Under the pieces are notes generated by a model that did no database searches, had not been told where the DNA came from, and worked only from the letters and a program-made list of their open reading frames with translations. The position numbers and the translations under genes are program-made. From the NCBI GenBank assembly GCA_047967505.1, contig CM106541.1: a DNA stretch of 64,000 nucleotides; one strand, 5' to 3'. The stretch is from Dipteris shenzhenensis (taxonomy: Eukaryota > Polypodiophyta > Polypodiopsida > Gleicheniales). Positions 23,000 through 34,300 of this stretch are shown here, piece after piece (the stretch's first letter is position 1; each line of letters begins with the position of its first letter).

Positions 23000-23803
23000 A
23001 ACAGAGAAACATGGCAGAAGCGTGGAGTGCAGATGTGTGGAGACGGGAAAGATGGGTCTCCGGGAGTACTTAGCTCCGATCCAAGAGGATCCAAGCTTTG
23101 CGTGGGCATGTGTCGTCATCTAACTTCATTCTTGGAACATGGAGCACCTTTCCCAGAGTCACTACCAATCTTTCCACTGAGCTCGCCAGATAGAGTGGGA
23201 CATTGAGAAACTCCACCCAGATTGGACACTCATTGTAGATATAATTGTGCATGCTAAAGGAGGGACTCTAGGGGATCGCAAGACCACCGCTCCCGAGAAC
23301 CATAGCTGCTTAGCCAGTAGCGCACTTTTAGTTGATTCTGTCGCGCATCAGATAAGGTAGAAGCCCATGCCCATGTAATGGGGAAAGAAGTCCTATGGCA
23401 GGAGATCAAATTCATGCAGAAGAAAACCATGGATTTCATGCAAGAGGGGGATGCACCTTGTGAAGAAGAGGTAGATACCACCTCGCACCAACTTCGCCAT
23501 GTTCTAGTGGCACCATGCAGGCCGCTTTGTGCACCTTGGTGAGCACATCTGGGCCCCTTCAATCGGCATCTTGTTTGCGCTAGGCCATCTCAGCATGCAA
23601 GGTCTTTTTGGCCTCATCATGTAAGAGGGGGGTGAACGAGGCACCTTCTTGGCGAGGGCGGCGTAGGAGGTGGTAGGAGGTCCCTCATAAACTTCGGCAG
23701 TCCTTTCATGTTGAACGGTGTTTGCGGTGTACTGTGGATTCACGAGGGCTGCCCCATTGTTACCTGACACTAGCTGGCACGGCTCCGCAGACATTTTCCA
23801 CAT
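23000..23803 (-). pseudogene. DUF4283-type ORF1 fragment
   Basis: Minus-strand frames carry the DUF4283-like pattern found in plant LINE ORF1 and related retroelements. A hydrophobic/aromatic stretch (LLHEFDLLP, FFPHYMGMGFYL) lies near 23400. PIWVEFLNVPLYLASSVERL, then LVVTLGKVLHVP and the acidic KLDDDTCPRKAW, lie at 23250-23075. The upstream frame 23803-23504 is basic and Ala/Pro-rich. Frame breaks show it is a relic. It may belong to the LINE whose ORF2 remains lie at 20480-22140, which is on the same strand. Confidence 0.45.
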
Positions 23804-24599
23804 TCTGGTGCATTAAGGGCTCTGAGCTAACTTTGCATTGACCTCGGGAGGGGGAAAGGCGAGCATGCAATGCTTCAGGAGGAGCGAAAACACCGAGCAC
23901 AATTTTTTTCAAAATCTTCTCTATGCTGCTTTCGTAGAGCCTCTCCCTTGATCACTACTAGCAGTTTTTATGCATTTTGGTCGCCATCCTAGTGAAAGGC
24001 TTTACCATTCTGAATCCATTCTCATCATGCATCCTACTCAGCTTTCTTGACACACAAGCTTTTGGGGTAGTGCATCCTTTTCCATTTCTCATGTTTCAAC
24101 AAATTTCATGTTTTCAAAGCTTTTTCAATGTCTCATGTTTCCCTCTGTTGTCACTACCATGTCCTTTAGCATACAATATCAGCTCCAAATGTGTCTAGAT
24201 CATTGAGCATTCAAAAATAAATTTGTATTATCTAAAGTGAACCCCTAAAGTATAGACCAAGTTGTCAAAATTAGCACTCCTCATCTCTTAGAATCACCCT
24301 TTGCCATACCTAGCATTCACTATGCCCTCCCTATGCCATTTCCCACTTAATTACACTCTTGGATTCATTACAATTTCAAAATAAATGGACTACTCAGGTC
24401 TCTTTAGGGTCGAGATCAACACGAGAGCTCGAGGGCGTGTTCAGGTTCGAGAGTGAATTCGAGTTCGAGAGTGAATCGAGTGCACGACTCTCGGGGCTGG
24501 GATGCGATGTGGGTAGGGACCTTTATTGTCCCATTCACCTCTACTTCGTAATAGTCATGCCACCTTTGATATACATTTCTCATCATAGCCACCATGCCA

Positions 24600-24795
24600 C
24601 CTTCCATACCCGTGGACTTCCACGTCATAATCCTCGTTTTACCTTGGATACCCATCAACTTCCACGTCATAGTCCTCACTCCACCTTGGATACCCAACTG
24701 CACCTTTTCATAGTGGTCTTGCCATCTTAGGTGCCCATTAACTTCCACATCATAGGCATCACTGCATCATGAATACCCATCGACTTCACCATATT
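24600..24795. repeat. ~42-bp degenerate tandem repeat, about 4.5 units
   Basis: Units resemble ACCTTGGATACCCATCAACT followed by TCCACGTCATAGTCCTCACT. They start near 24597, 24640, 24682, 24723 and 24765 with growing divergence. Confidence 0.7.
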
Positions 24796-24820
24796 GTGTG
24801 TGTGATGGCCCTCATGATAT

Positions 24821-24864
24821 GTGTGTGTGTGTGTGTGTACAAAACACACACACACACACACACA
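24821..24864. repeat. Inverted (GT)n / (AC)n microsatellite
   Basis: (GT)9 runs directly into TACAAA and then (AC)11. The two arms are mutually complementary and could form an 18-bp hairpin with a short loop. Confidence 0.9.
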
Positions 24865-24951
24865 TATATGGGTGTACTCTCTCTCTTTCTTTTATGTTTT
24901 TCAATATCACAATGAAATTGAAAGTAAGAGAAAATCTGAAGTCAATAAAAG

Positions 24952-26160
24952 TTGTTAGATTATTCACATAAGACTAATGTTTTTTTAAATTGTTGTTACA
25001 GCTTCGACATAGAGATAACGTTTGGTTTTGGGTTGGAGGTGATTTTATGTTACAAGAGAGAAACAGTTGTATTTGCAACTATTCATGATAGTGATCCAAA
25101 TTTAGTCTGCCATTTTAGAAGACTTGGTGAAGATAAGGTGATTGTTATTGTATCAATTGTTCTTAGTCCCCATATTGAGCTAAAGCTCAATTGTGGAGAT
25201 ATGGAAACACTTAGTGATGCTATGCCTTATAATACATCAAACAAATCTTTCATTGCATGGGATAGAGATGAGACTTATGCAAAGGATTATATTATAGATA
25301 AAAAGCACATCTCTTTGGATTTTACAATGGGAGATATTGTGCAAATGAAATCATTTGAATGTCACGATATCGCAGAAGGGAAAGTATTGGGCTTTGAACA
25401 AGTGGACCAATTCTCATTTGAATAGATTAAAATCATGAAAGTCATTGAAGATGGTATGGATGATTCCTACTATGAGGTAGGTAAGGTTATGAGATGGAGT
25501 ATCCAATTTCTAGAGACTAAGAGGAGGGATGTGGATTTCAGTGACAAAAACAACATATATTATCCTATGGTAGAACTTGAATTTAAGAATTTGGATGGTT
25601 TCAAAAGTGATATCTTATGGAGAGTGGATGAATTTATGCACAAAACTGATGCCTTATCTAGAGTGGATGAATTGATGCACATTGGCAAAATAGAATTTTC
25701 TAACACTGATGTTTTATCAGGTGTGGATGAGTTCATGTCTATTGACAAACTCGGTGAAAGAACTTGTCGAGTTATGTCAATGAGTGATGCTCTCTTAGGA
25801 GTGGATGAGTCTAAAGCTTCCCATTTGTCTGTAATTCCACTTAATGTAACTCTCCCTCGCAAAATTGACAATCTTGGTGCACAACATTGTGGAATTCCAA
25901 TAGTCATAGAATGGGGAGTAATGAGTGATGTTTACTCAGGAGTGGACGACTTTCAAGCATATCAATGCTGTCAAAGAGCAATTAATGCAACGAAGTCTAC
26001 ATCAAAGGACTATTTGGTATTTGACTTTGATTGTGACTTGATGAAGGATGCAGAATGCAATGTGTTCAAGCCTACTATTGAGGGACAAAAAAAGACATAG
26101 ATGCAGGAAGAGAAAGCAAGTCCATGCCAATCCACAAAGGCACCCAAAGAGAATATGAGT
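24952..26160 (+). pseudogene. Unrecognised ORF with repeated VDE motif, one in-frame stop
   Basis: One reading frame runs from ATG 24952 to TAG 25423-25425, resumes at ATG 25435 in the same frame, and runs to TAG at 26098-26100. It covers about 383 codons and continues a little further. The second half has an internal repeat of about 25-35 residues: DALSRVDELM, DVLSGVDEFM, DALLGVDESK and DVYSGVDDFQ. It is mostly acidic with no clear transmembrane segment. I do not recognise the family. It lies directly upstream of the transposase-like frame at 26177 on the same strand, so it may be the N-terminal half of one transposon gene. It could also be an independent gene with a single nonsense mutation. 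Confidence 0.4.
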
Positions 26161-26176
26161 GATAACTTAAGAGCAT

Positions 26177-27095
26177 ATGCTAAATGCATTCGAAGTGAAG
26201 TGTTGCAAACAGAGATGTATGCATCTTCTTGACTTGCACGACATCAAGGAATGTAGAGAAAATGTATGGCAGAGAAGAGGGAGCAAAAGAAATGAATATC
26301 TTCTTACAAGATTCTCTTGCTTTGTAAAAAATGACAAGGAAACGATGGGTTTAGGACAAAAGACGAGCCTTCTCCTAAATGGGAATATGATTTGCCACAA
26401 TGCATATTGCATTTTTACTGGATTATCACATGGCACATATTGGGATTTATTTGGCAAAGCGAAAGAAGAAGAAACATTTAGTATTCATGGTAACACAAGG
26501 ACGTCTAGAACAAAGAGCACAACTATAATGGCACAAGCAATTTTGGAAGACTATATACATGAAAATGCTTTGCCTCAACCCCATTTGTCTGTCAAACTCT
26601 ACAATGGTGATGGTCACTGAAGAGCACCTTCCAATGGTCCTTAGAAAAAAAGAAGTATTTGATTACATTGGAGAAAAACAATAAAAAAGAGGGCAACTCA
26701 AGGTGACTGCTCATACTATGTATACTATTTGGAGGAAGAAATTTGCACATGTTAAAATCCTAAGGAGGCAAAAAATGTCAAAGTGCAATGACTGTGATGA
26801 ATTGAAATGAGCAATTAAGAGTGCACCTAATCTAGAGCAAAAGGAATTCTATAAAAAGGAGCAACAATATCATCATGGACTTATTCATCATGCAAGATAG
26901 AAATATGCATTCTGGAAGGAGCAAGCTATTTTGCATCCAGAGAAGTATATGTGCATTATTATGGATGGTATGGATCATAATACAACCACATTGCCTCGAT
27001 TTGTTATCACTCCACCTAAATTACAAGGAAAACACTTTTAAAAGATACATTTATGTGGGGTGTTAGTGCATGGATTTAAGTTTTTTGCAGACGTG
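26177..27095 (+). pseudogene. Degenerate transposase-like gene, family unassigned
   Basis: The open frame 26177-26620 has MICHNAYCIFTGLSHGTYWD, an HTH-like segment, then FSIHGNTRTSRTKST and ILEDYIHENALPQPHLS. This follows the layout of a transposase-like family: a G-x-x-(V/I)-C-x-x-A-(F/Y) start, then an HGN motif. Further on, a shifted frame near 26950-27090 reads CIIMDGMDHNTTTLPRFVIT and then HLCGVLVHGFKFFAD, a D-containing core like the D-G-M-D-Q block of that family. The frames between are broken. It is cut at about 27095, where copia gag begins. Confidence 0.45.
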
Positions 27096-28707
27096 TGCAC
27101 TTGCTTCCATTGGGTCGCCAGTGGATGATGATGATTTGGTTTCTGTGACCTTGAATGGTCTAGGAAAGGATTATGCACAGTTCCGGACATCCATTGCCGT
27201 CCGTGAAAAATTTCGTGATTTTGAGGAGTTGATTGCTCTTCTAATTTTTGAAGAGCAGAGAAATGGGGGTGCATCTTCTTCAGTAGGAACTTCAAAAGAA
27301 ACTATCTTCTACTCAAATGCTGGCAGAGGTAGAGGCAGAGGTAGAGGAGGCCGATCTGCAGGCCATGGTAGAAATCAAAATATGCAGCAAACGCAAGAAA
27401 ACCAGTCCTATGCAGGAGGACGTGGTAACTCTAGAGGCAGGGGGAGCCAAAGAGGCCGTGGTGGATGGCAGAGAAGCCAAAATGCAAACAGCAATGTTGA
27501 ATGCTACTATTGTGGCAAAATGGGTCATATGGCTAAGGACTGCTACAAAAAGCAGAATGACATTATGAATGGAAAATTGCAGCAAGGCAATTATGCATCT
27601 TCTAGCAGGCAGGGTGATGACAGAAATGAGCATCTTTTTATGGTGCAGCATATGACCAATTCTGTGACAAGTGCAGAAGAACAAAATGATGTGTGGTATG
27701 TTGACTCAGGTGCATCAAACCACATGACAGGTCATGCAGAATGGATGCAAGATGCAAGGAAGATGGAAAAGCCAGGATTTGTGGAGACTGGTGATGATAC
27801 TGCACATCCTATTGTGCAGATTGGCAAAATTCCTTTGTCTATGCAGGATGGGAAAAAGAAATACTTGTCTGATGTATTTCATGTCCCGAACATCACCAAG
27901 AACCTGGTTTCTATTGGTCAGATGGTTGAGCAGGGCTTGCAGGTCAGATTTAATCCTCATGGATGCTTTGTTGAGGATATGAAAAATAATGGTCGCTTGA
28001 TAGCAAAAGGAAAGAAGAAGGGCAGAATGTTTACGTTGGATGCAGACATGCCTGAATTGAGTGCAGCAATGTTTGCACATGGGACCGGTGTAGTTGCAGA
28101 TATTGATATCTGGCACAAACGCATTGGTCATGTTAATATACAGCGACTTAAATCAATGCAAGCCCAAAATATTATTGCAGGATTGCCTAAATTCAAGGTT
28201 GCAGAAATGCACAAGCTTTGTGAAGCCTGTCAATTTGGGAGACAGGTAAGGAAACCTTTTCCTAGGCATGTTCAAGAGAGTAAAAAGCCATTGGAATTAA
28301 TCCACTCTGATGTGTGGACTACAAAAGCTGCATCTATTGGAGGCTGTCACTATTTTGTCACATTTATTGATGACTTCAGCAGAAAACTGTGGGTGTATTT
28401 TATGAAAAAGAAAAGTGAAGTGTTTGGGCACTTCAAAGCTTTCAAAGCTATGGTTGAAAAAGAAACAGGCCTGCAAATAAAATGCCTAAGGTCAGATGGA
28501 GGGGGAGAGTACCTCTCAAATGAGTTTGCAAGGTTCTTGCAGGAGCATGGTATAAAGCAGCAATATTCATGTAGCCATACCCCACAGCAAAATGGAATTG
28601 CAGAAAGAAAAAACAGGCATATTGGAGAGGTATCTCGGGCTATGCTAAATGAAAAGATCTACCAAATTATTATTGGGCTGAAGCAGTTGCTACAGCAGTC
28701 TATATAA
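27070..28707 (+). CDS. Ty1/copia gag-pol, first part (gag C-terminus to integrase)
   Basis: From about residue 10 the frame matches copia gag (LASIGSPVDDDDLVSVTLNG, then LGKDYAQF). An RG-rich linker follows, then a CCHC finger CYYCGKMGHMAKDC (about residue 143), the protease motif VWYVDSGASNHMTGH (about 209), the pre-integrase HKRIGHVN...CEACQFGRQ (about 350-395), and an integrase core with FVTFIDDFSRKLWVYF, LRSDGGGEYLS and HTPQQNGIAERKNR. The first codons derive from the neighbouring transposase sequence; the gag N-terminus and 5' LTR are missing. A single 1-nt deletion near 28656 throws the end off frame; the rest continues in the next CDS. It is otherwise well preserved, so young. Confidence 0.9.
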   Translation: MDLSFLQTCALASIGSPVDDDDLVSVTLNGLGKDYAQFRTSIAVREKFRDFEELIALLIFEEQRNGGASSSVGTSKETIFYSNAGRGRGRGRGGRSAGHGRNQNMQQTQENQSYAGGRGNSRGRGSQRGRGGWQRSQNANSNVECYYCGKMGHMAKDCYKKQNDIMNGKLQQGNYASSSRQGDDRNEHLFMVQHMTNSVTSAEEQNDVWYVDSGASNHMTGHAEWMQDARKMEKPGFVETGDDTAHPIVQIGKIPLSMQDGKKKYLSDVFHVPNITKNLVSIGQMVEQGLQVRFNPHGCFVEDMKNNGRLIAKGKKKGRMFTLDADMPELSAAMFAHGTGVVADIDIWHKRIGHVNIQRLKSMQAQNIIAGLPKFKVAEMHKLCEACQFGRQVRKPFPRHVQESKKPLELIHSDVWTTKAASIGGCHYFVTFIDDFSRKLWVYFMKKKSEVFGHFKAFKAMVEKETGLQIKCLRSDGGGEYLSNEFARFLQEHGIKQQYSCSHTPQQNGIAERKNRHIGEVSRAMLNEKIYQIIIGLKQLLQQSI

Positions 28708-31040
28708 TGAACAGGACTCCCACTACAGCAATACATGGCATGACGCCAGAGGAGATGTATACTGGTAGGAAACCAGATATTTCTCATTTGAAGATTTTTG
28801 GTTGCATTGCCTATGTCCATGTGCCAGATGAGTTGAGGTCCAAGTTGGATCCAAAAGCTGAGAAGTGCGTCTTTATTGGTTATTCTCTGCAGCAGAAAGG
28901 GTATAGATGCTATAACCCTTCTACACGTAAGTTCACAGTGAGCAGAGATGTTGTTTTTGATGAGATGAGCAGCTGGTATAAACCAGTAAATGTGACGATT
29001 GATGTAGATGCACAAAATGGTAATGCTGCACAGAATGCACAGCAGCAATCACAAAATATCAGTGGACCTGGAGTGTCCTCTACCAGTGGTTCACATACTT
29101 CGCCATGGACAAGCAGATTGAGATCAGGAGAATCCCCTCAAAGCAATGTAGAGAGTGGTACGCAGGTATCACGAAAAGGAAAAGAGAAGGTAGATCAGCC
29201 CATGTTTGATGTGAATGCAGGTCACTCTTGTGTGGATGGTGAATCCAGTGGCTCAGAACAGAGCATTGATGATGAGTTGGGTATTCCTTCTGTCGTTACA
29301 CCTGAAGTAAGGAAGACCAGGGATGTTTTGAGAGCACCTGGAAGTGAGCCTATTTTGCGCAGGTCTACTAGGGTTAGGTATCCTGTGAATAGGCTAAAAT
29401 ATGATGGATTTACAGCCATTCACTATGCCTATATGGTCAAAGTGATACAGGAACCAGAACCCACTTCTTTTGAGCAAGCCATGGGAAATGAAAAATGGGA
29501 GAAAGCCATGGATGAAGAAATGGATGCCTTGGATGCTAATGCTACATGGGAATTGGTGCCTTTGCGTAAACGCAAGAATGCAATTGGTTGTAAGTGGGTT
29601 TATAAGATCAAGCACAATGTAGATGGTTCTGTGAATAGATACAAGGCAAGATTAGTTGTCAAGGGGTATGCACAGACATATGGCATTGATTATGAACAAA
29701 CTTTCAGCCCGGTTGCAAGGATGGCAACTGTAAGAGCAGCCATTGCTATGGTTGCATCAAAGGGATGGTCTTTACATCAGATGGATGTAAAGAATGCCTT
29801 CTTGCATGGTGATTTGCAAGAAGAGGTCTTTATGGAGCAGCCAGCAGGTTATGTTCATGCTATTCATCCTGAGTTTGTTTGCAGGTTGAAGAAAGCCTTG
29901 TATGGCTTGAAACAAGCACCTAGAGCATGGTCTGACAAGATAGGACAGTATCTTGTCACTATTGGCTTTCAGATTTCCAAGGCAGATTTCTCACTCTATG
30001 TGAGAAAAACAGAGAAAGGGATTATGCTGCTGGTCATTTATGTTGATGATTTGATCATCACAGGTGATAGTGATGAAGATATCCTTCATGTGAAAATGCT
30101 ATTGAGGCAGAAGTTTGAGATGAAGGATTTGGGAGAGCTGCGTTATTTCTTGGGCATTGAGGTGATTAGATCACCAAGTGGGATACAGCTCTTGCAGAGG
30201 CAGTATGGATTGGACATGCTGTCCAAATATGGGATGACAGGCTGTAAGCCTATTTCAGTTCCTTTGGAGCAGAATGTGAAGCTGAGTGCAGATGCAGGTG
30301 AGCTTTTGGAGGACCCTACTATGTACAGACGCATAGTAGGAAGTTTGATTTACATGACTATTACCAGGCCAGATTTGAGCTATGCTGTTGGGTTGGTAAG
30401 TCAGTTTATGCAGGCTCCAAGGAAACCGCATTTGGATGCGGGTAGACGCATACTCAGGTATGTGAAGTCCACATTGCAGTATGGACTATTTTATGAGGCT
30501 GGGGTTCAGATACAGTTGCATGGATACACTGATGCTGATTGGGCTGGTAGTATTTCTGATAGACGATCTACCAGTGGGTATGTGTTCTCTTTTGGGAGTG
30601 CTGCAGTCACTTGGAGCAGCAAGAAACAGCCTACAGTTGTCTTGTCGAGCACAGAGGCTGAGTACAGGGGTGCAGCAATGGCTGCATGTGAGGTAGCTTG
30701 GTTGCATAAGCTACTTTATGATATGCATCAGTCTACAGATGGGCCGGTTGTCATTTATTGTGGCAACATGAGCAGCATACACTTGGCAAAGAACCCAGTC
30801 TTTCATGCTAGAACAAAGCACATTGAGGTGCATTATCACTATGTGCAGGAGAAGGTTTTACTAGGTCTTATTGATCTAGTTTATGTCAGCACAGAGGATC
30901 AGGTAGCTGACATATTCACGAAAGCATTGGGCGCAGAGAAGCTGCGCAAGTTCAGAGACCTGCTTGGTGTGCAGGAATTGGGATTGAGCTCGAGGGGGAG
31001 TGTTGAGATATCGAGCTCCACTCGCGATATGCAAGGGTGA
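28707..31040 (+). CDS. Ty1/copia pol, second part (integrase tail, RT, RNase H)
   Basis: This continues the polyprotein after one frameshift, starting MNRTPTTAIHGMTPEEMYTG. Next are the integrase C-terminus (LKIFGCIAYVHVP, CVFIGYS) and a Ser-rich linker. The RT region starts CKWVYKIKHNVDGSVNRYKA. It has QMDVKNAFLHGDL, KKALYGLKQAPRAW and the catalytic YVDDLIITG. RNase H shows GYTDADWAG, STSGYVF, LSSTEAEYRG and HIEVHYHYV, ending DIFTKALGAEKLRKFRDLLG. The frame reads through the polypurine tract into the LTR and stops 40 bp inside it. All catalytic residues looked for are present. Confidence 0.92.
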   Translation: MNRTPTTAIHGMTPEEMYTGRKPDISHLKIFGCIAYVHVPDELRSKLDPKAEKCVFIGYSLQQKGYRCYNPSTRKFTVSRDVVFDEMSSWYKPVNVTIDVDAQNGNAAQNAQQQSQNISGPGVSSTSGSHTSPWTSRLRSGESPQSNVESGTQVSRKGKEKVDQPMFDVNAGHSCVDGESSGSEQSIDDELGIPSVVTPEVRKTRDVLRAPGSEPILRRSTRVRYPVNRLKYDGFTAIHYAYMVKVIQEPEPTSFEQAMGNEKWEKAMDEEMDALDANATWELVPLRKRKNAIGCKWVYKIKHNVDGSVNRYKARLVVKGYAQTYGIDYEQTFSPVARMATVRAAIAMVASKGWSLHQMDVKNAFLHGDLQEEVFMEQPAGYVHAIHPEFVCRLKKALYGLKQAPRAWSDKIGQYLVTIGFQISKADFSLYVRKTEKGIMLLVIYVDDLIITGDSDEDILHVKMLLRQKFEMKDLGELRYFLGIEVIRSPSGIQLLQRQYGLDMLSKYGMTGCKPISVPLEQNVKLSADAGELLEDPTMYRRIVGSLIYMTITRPDLSYAVGLVSQFMQAPRKPHLDAGRRILRYVKSTLQYGLFYEAGVQIQLHGYTDADWAGSISDRRSTSGYVFSFGSAAVTWSSKKQPTVVLSSTEAEYRGAAMAACEVAWLHKLLYDMHQSTDGPVVIYCGNMSSIHLAKNPVFHARTKHIEVHYHYVQEKVLLGLIDLVYVSTEDQVADIFTKALGAEKLRKFRDLLGVQELGLSSRGSVEISSSTRDMQG
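30985..31000 (+). promoter_or_regulatory. Polypurine tract of copia 1
   Basis: TGAGCTCGAGGGGGAG lies immediately before the LTR. It is the expected plus-strand primer site. Confidence 0.8.
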
Positions 31041-31352
31041 CCGTTGTGTATTTATGTCACCGACTTGTTAGCTGGAGATGCGGTTGGTATACCGCCCACG
31101 AATAATAGCTGGATGACAGCTATCCTTATCTACACTAGTTCGTGGCTCAGTTAGTATGCCACCTTAGTTAGTTGAGTTTGGTTTGAGACCCACATATAGG
31201 GTTCTTCTATTTCTTTGTACTAGTGTTCTTTTGGCTTTCACAACTAAGAAGAGGAAAACTGTTTTCAGCCTCCACCTTTGTGTGTATTCCCCCATTGTGC
31301 TTGTGAGAAAGCTTCAAGTGAGACTCCTTCCCTCTCTCCCACTATCTTCACA
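31001..31352 (+). mobile_element. 3' LTR of copia 1
   Basis: 352 bp, TGTTGAGATATC...ATCTTCACA, the same length as and about 96% identical to the solo LTR at 14344-14695. After it the sequence turns at once into the gag finger of copia 2, so copia 1 sits inside copia 2. The 5' LTR is missing. Confidence 0.93.
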
Positions 31353-34300
31353 AGAAGGGCCATAAAAAAAAGGATTGCTACAAGCTGAAAAGAGAGCAAA
31401 AGGATAAGAAAAAGAATGCAAATTGGGTTGCAAATCAGGAGGAGAGTTCAAGGGAGGACAAAGGAAAAGTGATCAATGCAGTCACACATGATAGTGACAA
31501 TGACGTTCTCTTCATGTCTAGTTTATCTGCAGAGTTGCTTACCACTTTAGATGATGCATATTCCCAGGATTGGATTTTGGATTCTGGTGCTTCATTTCAT
31601 GTTACTCCCCATAGGGAATGGTTCTCCACTTATGATAGTGGAAAGACAGGTTGTGTGCATCTTGGAAATGACTATGCATGTGACATAAAGTTTTCTTTTG
31701 CAAATGGGTCTGCATTTATTTTGAAACATGTGAGACATGTGCCTAAGTTAACCAAAAGTCTTATTTCAGTGGGTCGGCTAGATGATTCTGGTTTTCGCAC
31801 CACTTTTGGCTTTCACAGTTGGAAAATTCAGAAGGGCTCTATGCTTTTGGCCAGGGGTGCCAAGTGTGGGACTTTGTATCCCTTACATGTATCAGGGGTA
31901 TTTGATCATGTTGTTGCAATAACCGAGCAGCCAAGCACTTCTTTGTGGCATTGCAGGTTGGGGCACATGAGCCAGAATGGAATGAAACTCTTATGCCATT
32001 TGGGTTATGTACCGCATTTGAGTTTCTCTGATTTTGAATTTTGTGAGCACTGTCTCTATGGGAAGCAAACTAAATCAGCCCATAAAAGAAGGGGAAAGAA
32101 AGAGTTTGAAAAGCTTGATTTGGTGCATTTAGACGTATGTGGTCCCATGCCTATATGGTCATTAGGCGGGACTGAATACTATGTGACATTCATTGATGAT
32201 GCAACTAGGAAAGTGTGGGCTTATGCTATAGCTCCGAAGGGTGATGTGTTCTAGGTATTTCAGAAACGGCTGGCCTTGGTTGAGAATCAGTCAGGTAGAA
32301 CGCTTAAATGCCTACGGACTGACAATGGTGGAGAGTATCTCTCTCATGACTTTCAGCATTTCTATGATACACGTGGGATTAAGAGGGAGCTCACATCCCC
32401 TCGTACTCCAGAGCAAAATCTAGTTGCAAAAAAGATGAACTGTACCATTCAAGAAAGGTAGCAATGCATGCTTTCCAATGCAAGTCTTTCTGGTGGTTTT
32501 TGGGCTGAGGCAATGAAGACTGCAGTGCATGTGATCAATAGATCACCTAGTAGGAGTTTGGATGGTGGTATTCCTGAAGAGGCATAGAGTGGCAAGAAGC
32601 CTCTTGCTCTCATTTGCGTATATTTGGGTGTGAGGCATATGCACATGTGCCGAAAGAGCTTCGAAAGAAGCTAGATCCTAAGTCTAGGAAATGCATCTTT
32701 TTGGGTTATGGTGAAAGTGGAGAGATGGGCTATCATCTCTGGGATCCAGAAGTAAAGAAGATCATATGCAGCCATGATGTAGTCTTCAATGAGAAGAAGA
32801 TGCATAAGGCACCCATGAGGGATGTTGAAATGAGGAGAATCACTTTCAAGGATGTGAATCCACCTGCATATGTTGATAGACAGCACCTCCATGCACCAAA
32901 TGTGCAAGAAATGGTACCACCAAATACTCCCACAGGTATACAATCAAGGGTAGATGATGGACTCATGATGGATCATCTATTGGTGGAAATGATGAGCCAA
33001 ATGTGGCTGATATGCAGGTGGGGCAGCAAGTTGAAATGCCCTTAAGAAGATCATCTAGAGTGTCTAGACCGCCTGATAGGTTTGTTCCAGGGGTAGACTA
33101 TGTGATGCTTACTGATTGCAGAGAGCCTTCTTGCTACAGAGAGACTATGATGCACGAGGATCAATGCAAGTGGGAGTATGCTATGCAATCAGAGATGAGT
33201 TCACTTATGAAGAATAAGACTTGGGACTTGGTTTCTTTGCCACATGGAAAGAAAGCATTGCCATGTAAATGGGTCTACAAAATGAAGGTCACAGGTGATG
33301 ATGTGCCTAGGTACAAGGCCCGTTTGGTTGCTAAAGGGTTCAAGCAAGAGAAGGGTGTGGACTTTGATGAGATATTCTCTCCGGTTGTGAAGATGACCAC
33401 ACTTAGATGCATGCTTGGACTAGTGGCAGCAGAGGATATGGAGCTTATGCAGATGGATGTCAAGACAACTTTTTTGCATGGGGATTTGCATGAGGAAATT
33501 TACATGGTGCAGCCGGAATGCTTTGAAGAAAAGGGCAAAGAACATTTAGTTTGCAAGCTAAAGAAGAGTCTCTATGGTCTTAAGCAAGCACCTAGAGAAT
33601 GGTATCAAAAGTTTGATGCTTTCATTCGGTCCCAGGGTTTTAGAAGGAGTGAAATTGATCACTGCCTCTACACTAAAAGGGCTGAGGATAATAGCCTGAT
33701 AATCCTAGCACTATATGTGGATGATATGCTATTGGCTAGCAAGAATACTTATGAGCTAGATGCATTAAAGGCCAAGTTGCACGAGGCCTTTGATATGAAG
33801 GATTTGGGACTTGCAGGTCATATTCTTGGTATGCGCATCACGCGTGATCGGAGTAGGAAACTCCTTTGGCTTTCAAAGAAGGATTATGTTACAAAAGTAT
33901 TGCAGCGTTTCAATATGGAGGGGGGGAAGGCAGTGAGTACTCCATTGCCTCCATATGTGAAACTGAGTCATACAGATAGTCCCAAATCAGATGAGGAAAG
34001 GGCCATGATGGCCAAGGTTCCTTATGCATCAACAGTTGGGAGTCTTATGTATGCTATGATAGTTACTAGACTAGACATTGCATTTGCAGTGGGAGTTGTT
34101 AGCCGGATCTAGGAAAGAGGCATTGGGAGGCAGTTAAGTGCATCATGAGGTACATGAAGGGTACCAAGGAGATGTGCATCTACTTTGGTAGAGGAGACAT
34201 GCGTGTACTTGGGTATACAGATTCAGACTATGCAGGGCATGTGGATAGTATGTGATCCACTTCTGGTTATGTGTTCACCTTTGCAGGTGGTGCAGTGTCG

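Larger units (their letters stand above)
23804..24951. other. No gene; degenerate repeats
   Basis: AT-rich sequence with no supported protein. It contains a run of ~42-bp degenerate tandem repeats (24600-24795) and a GT/AC inverted microsatellite (24821-24864). Confidence 0.5.
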
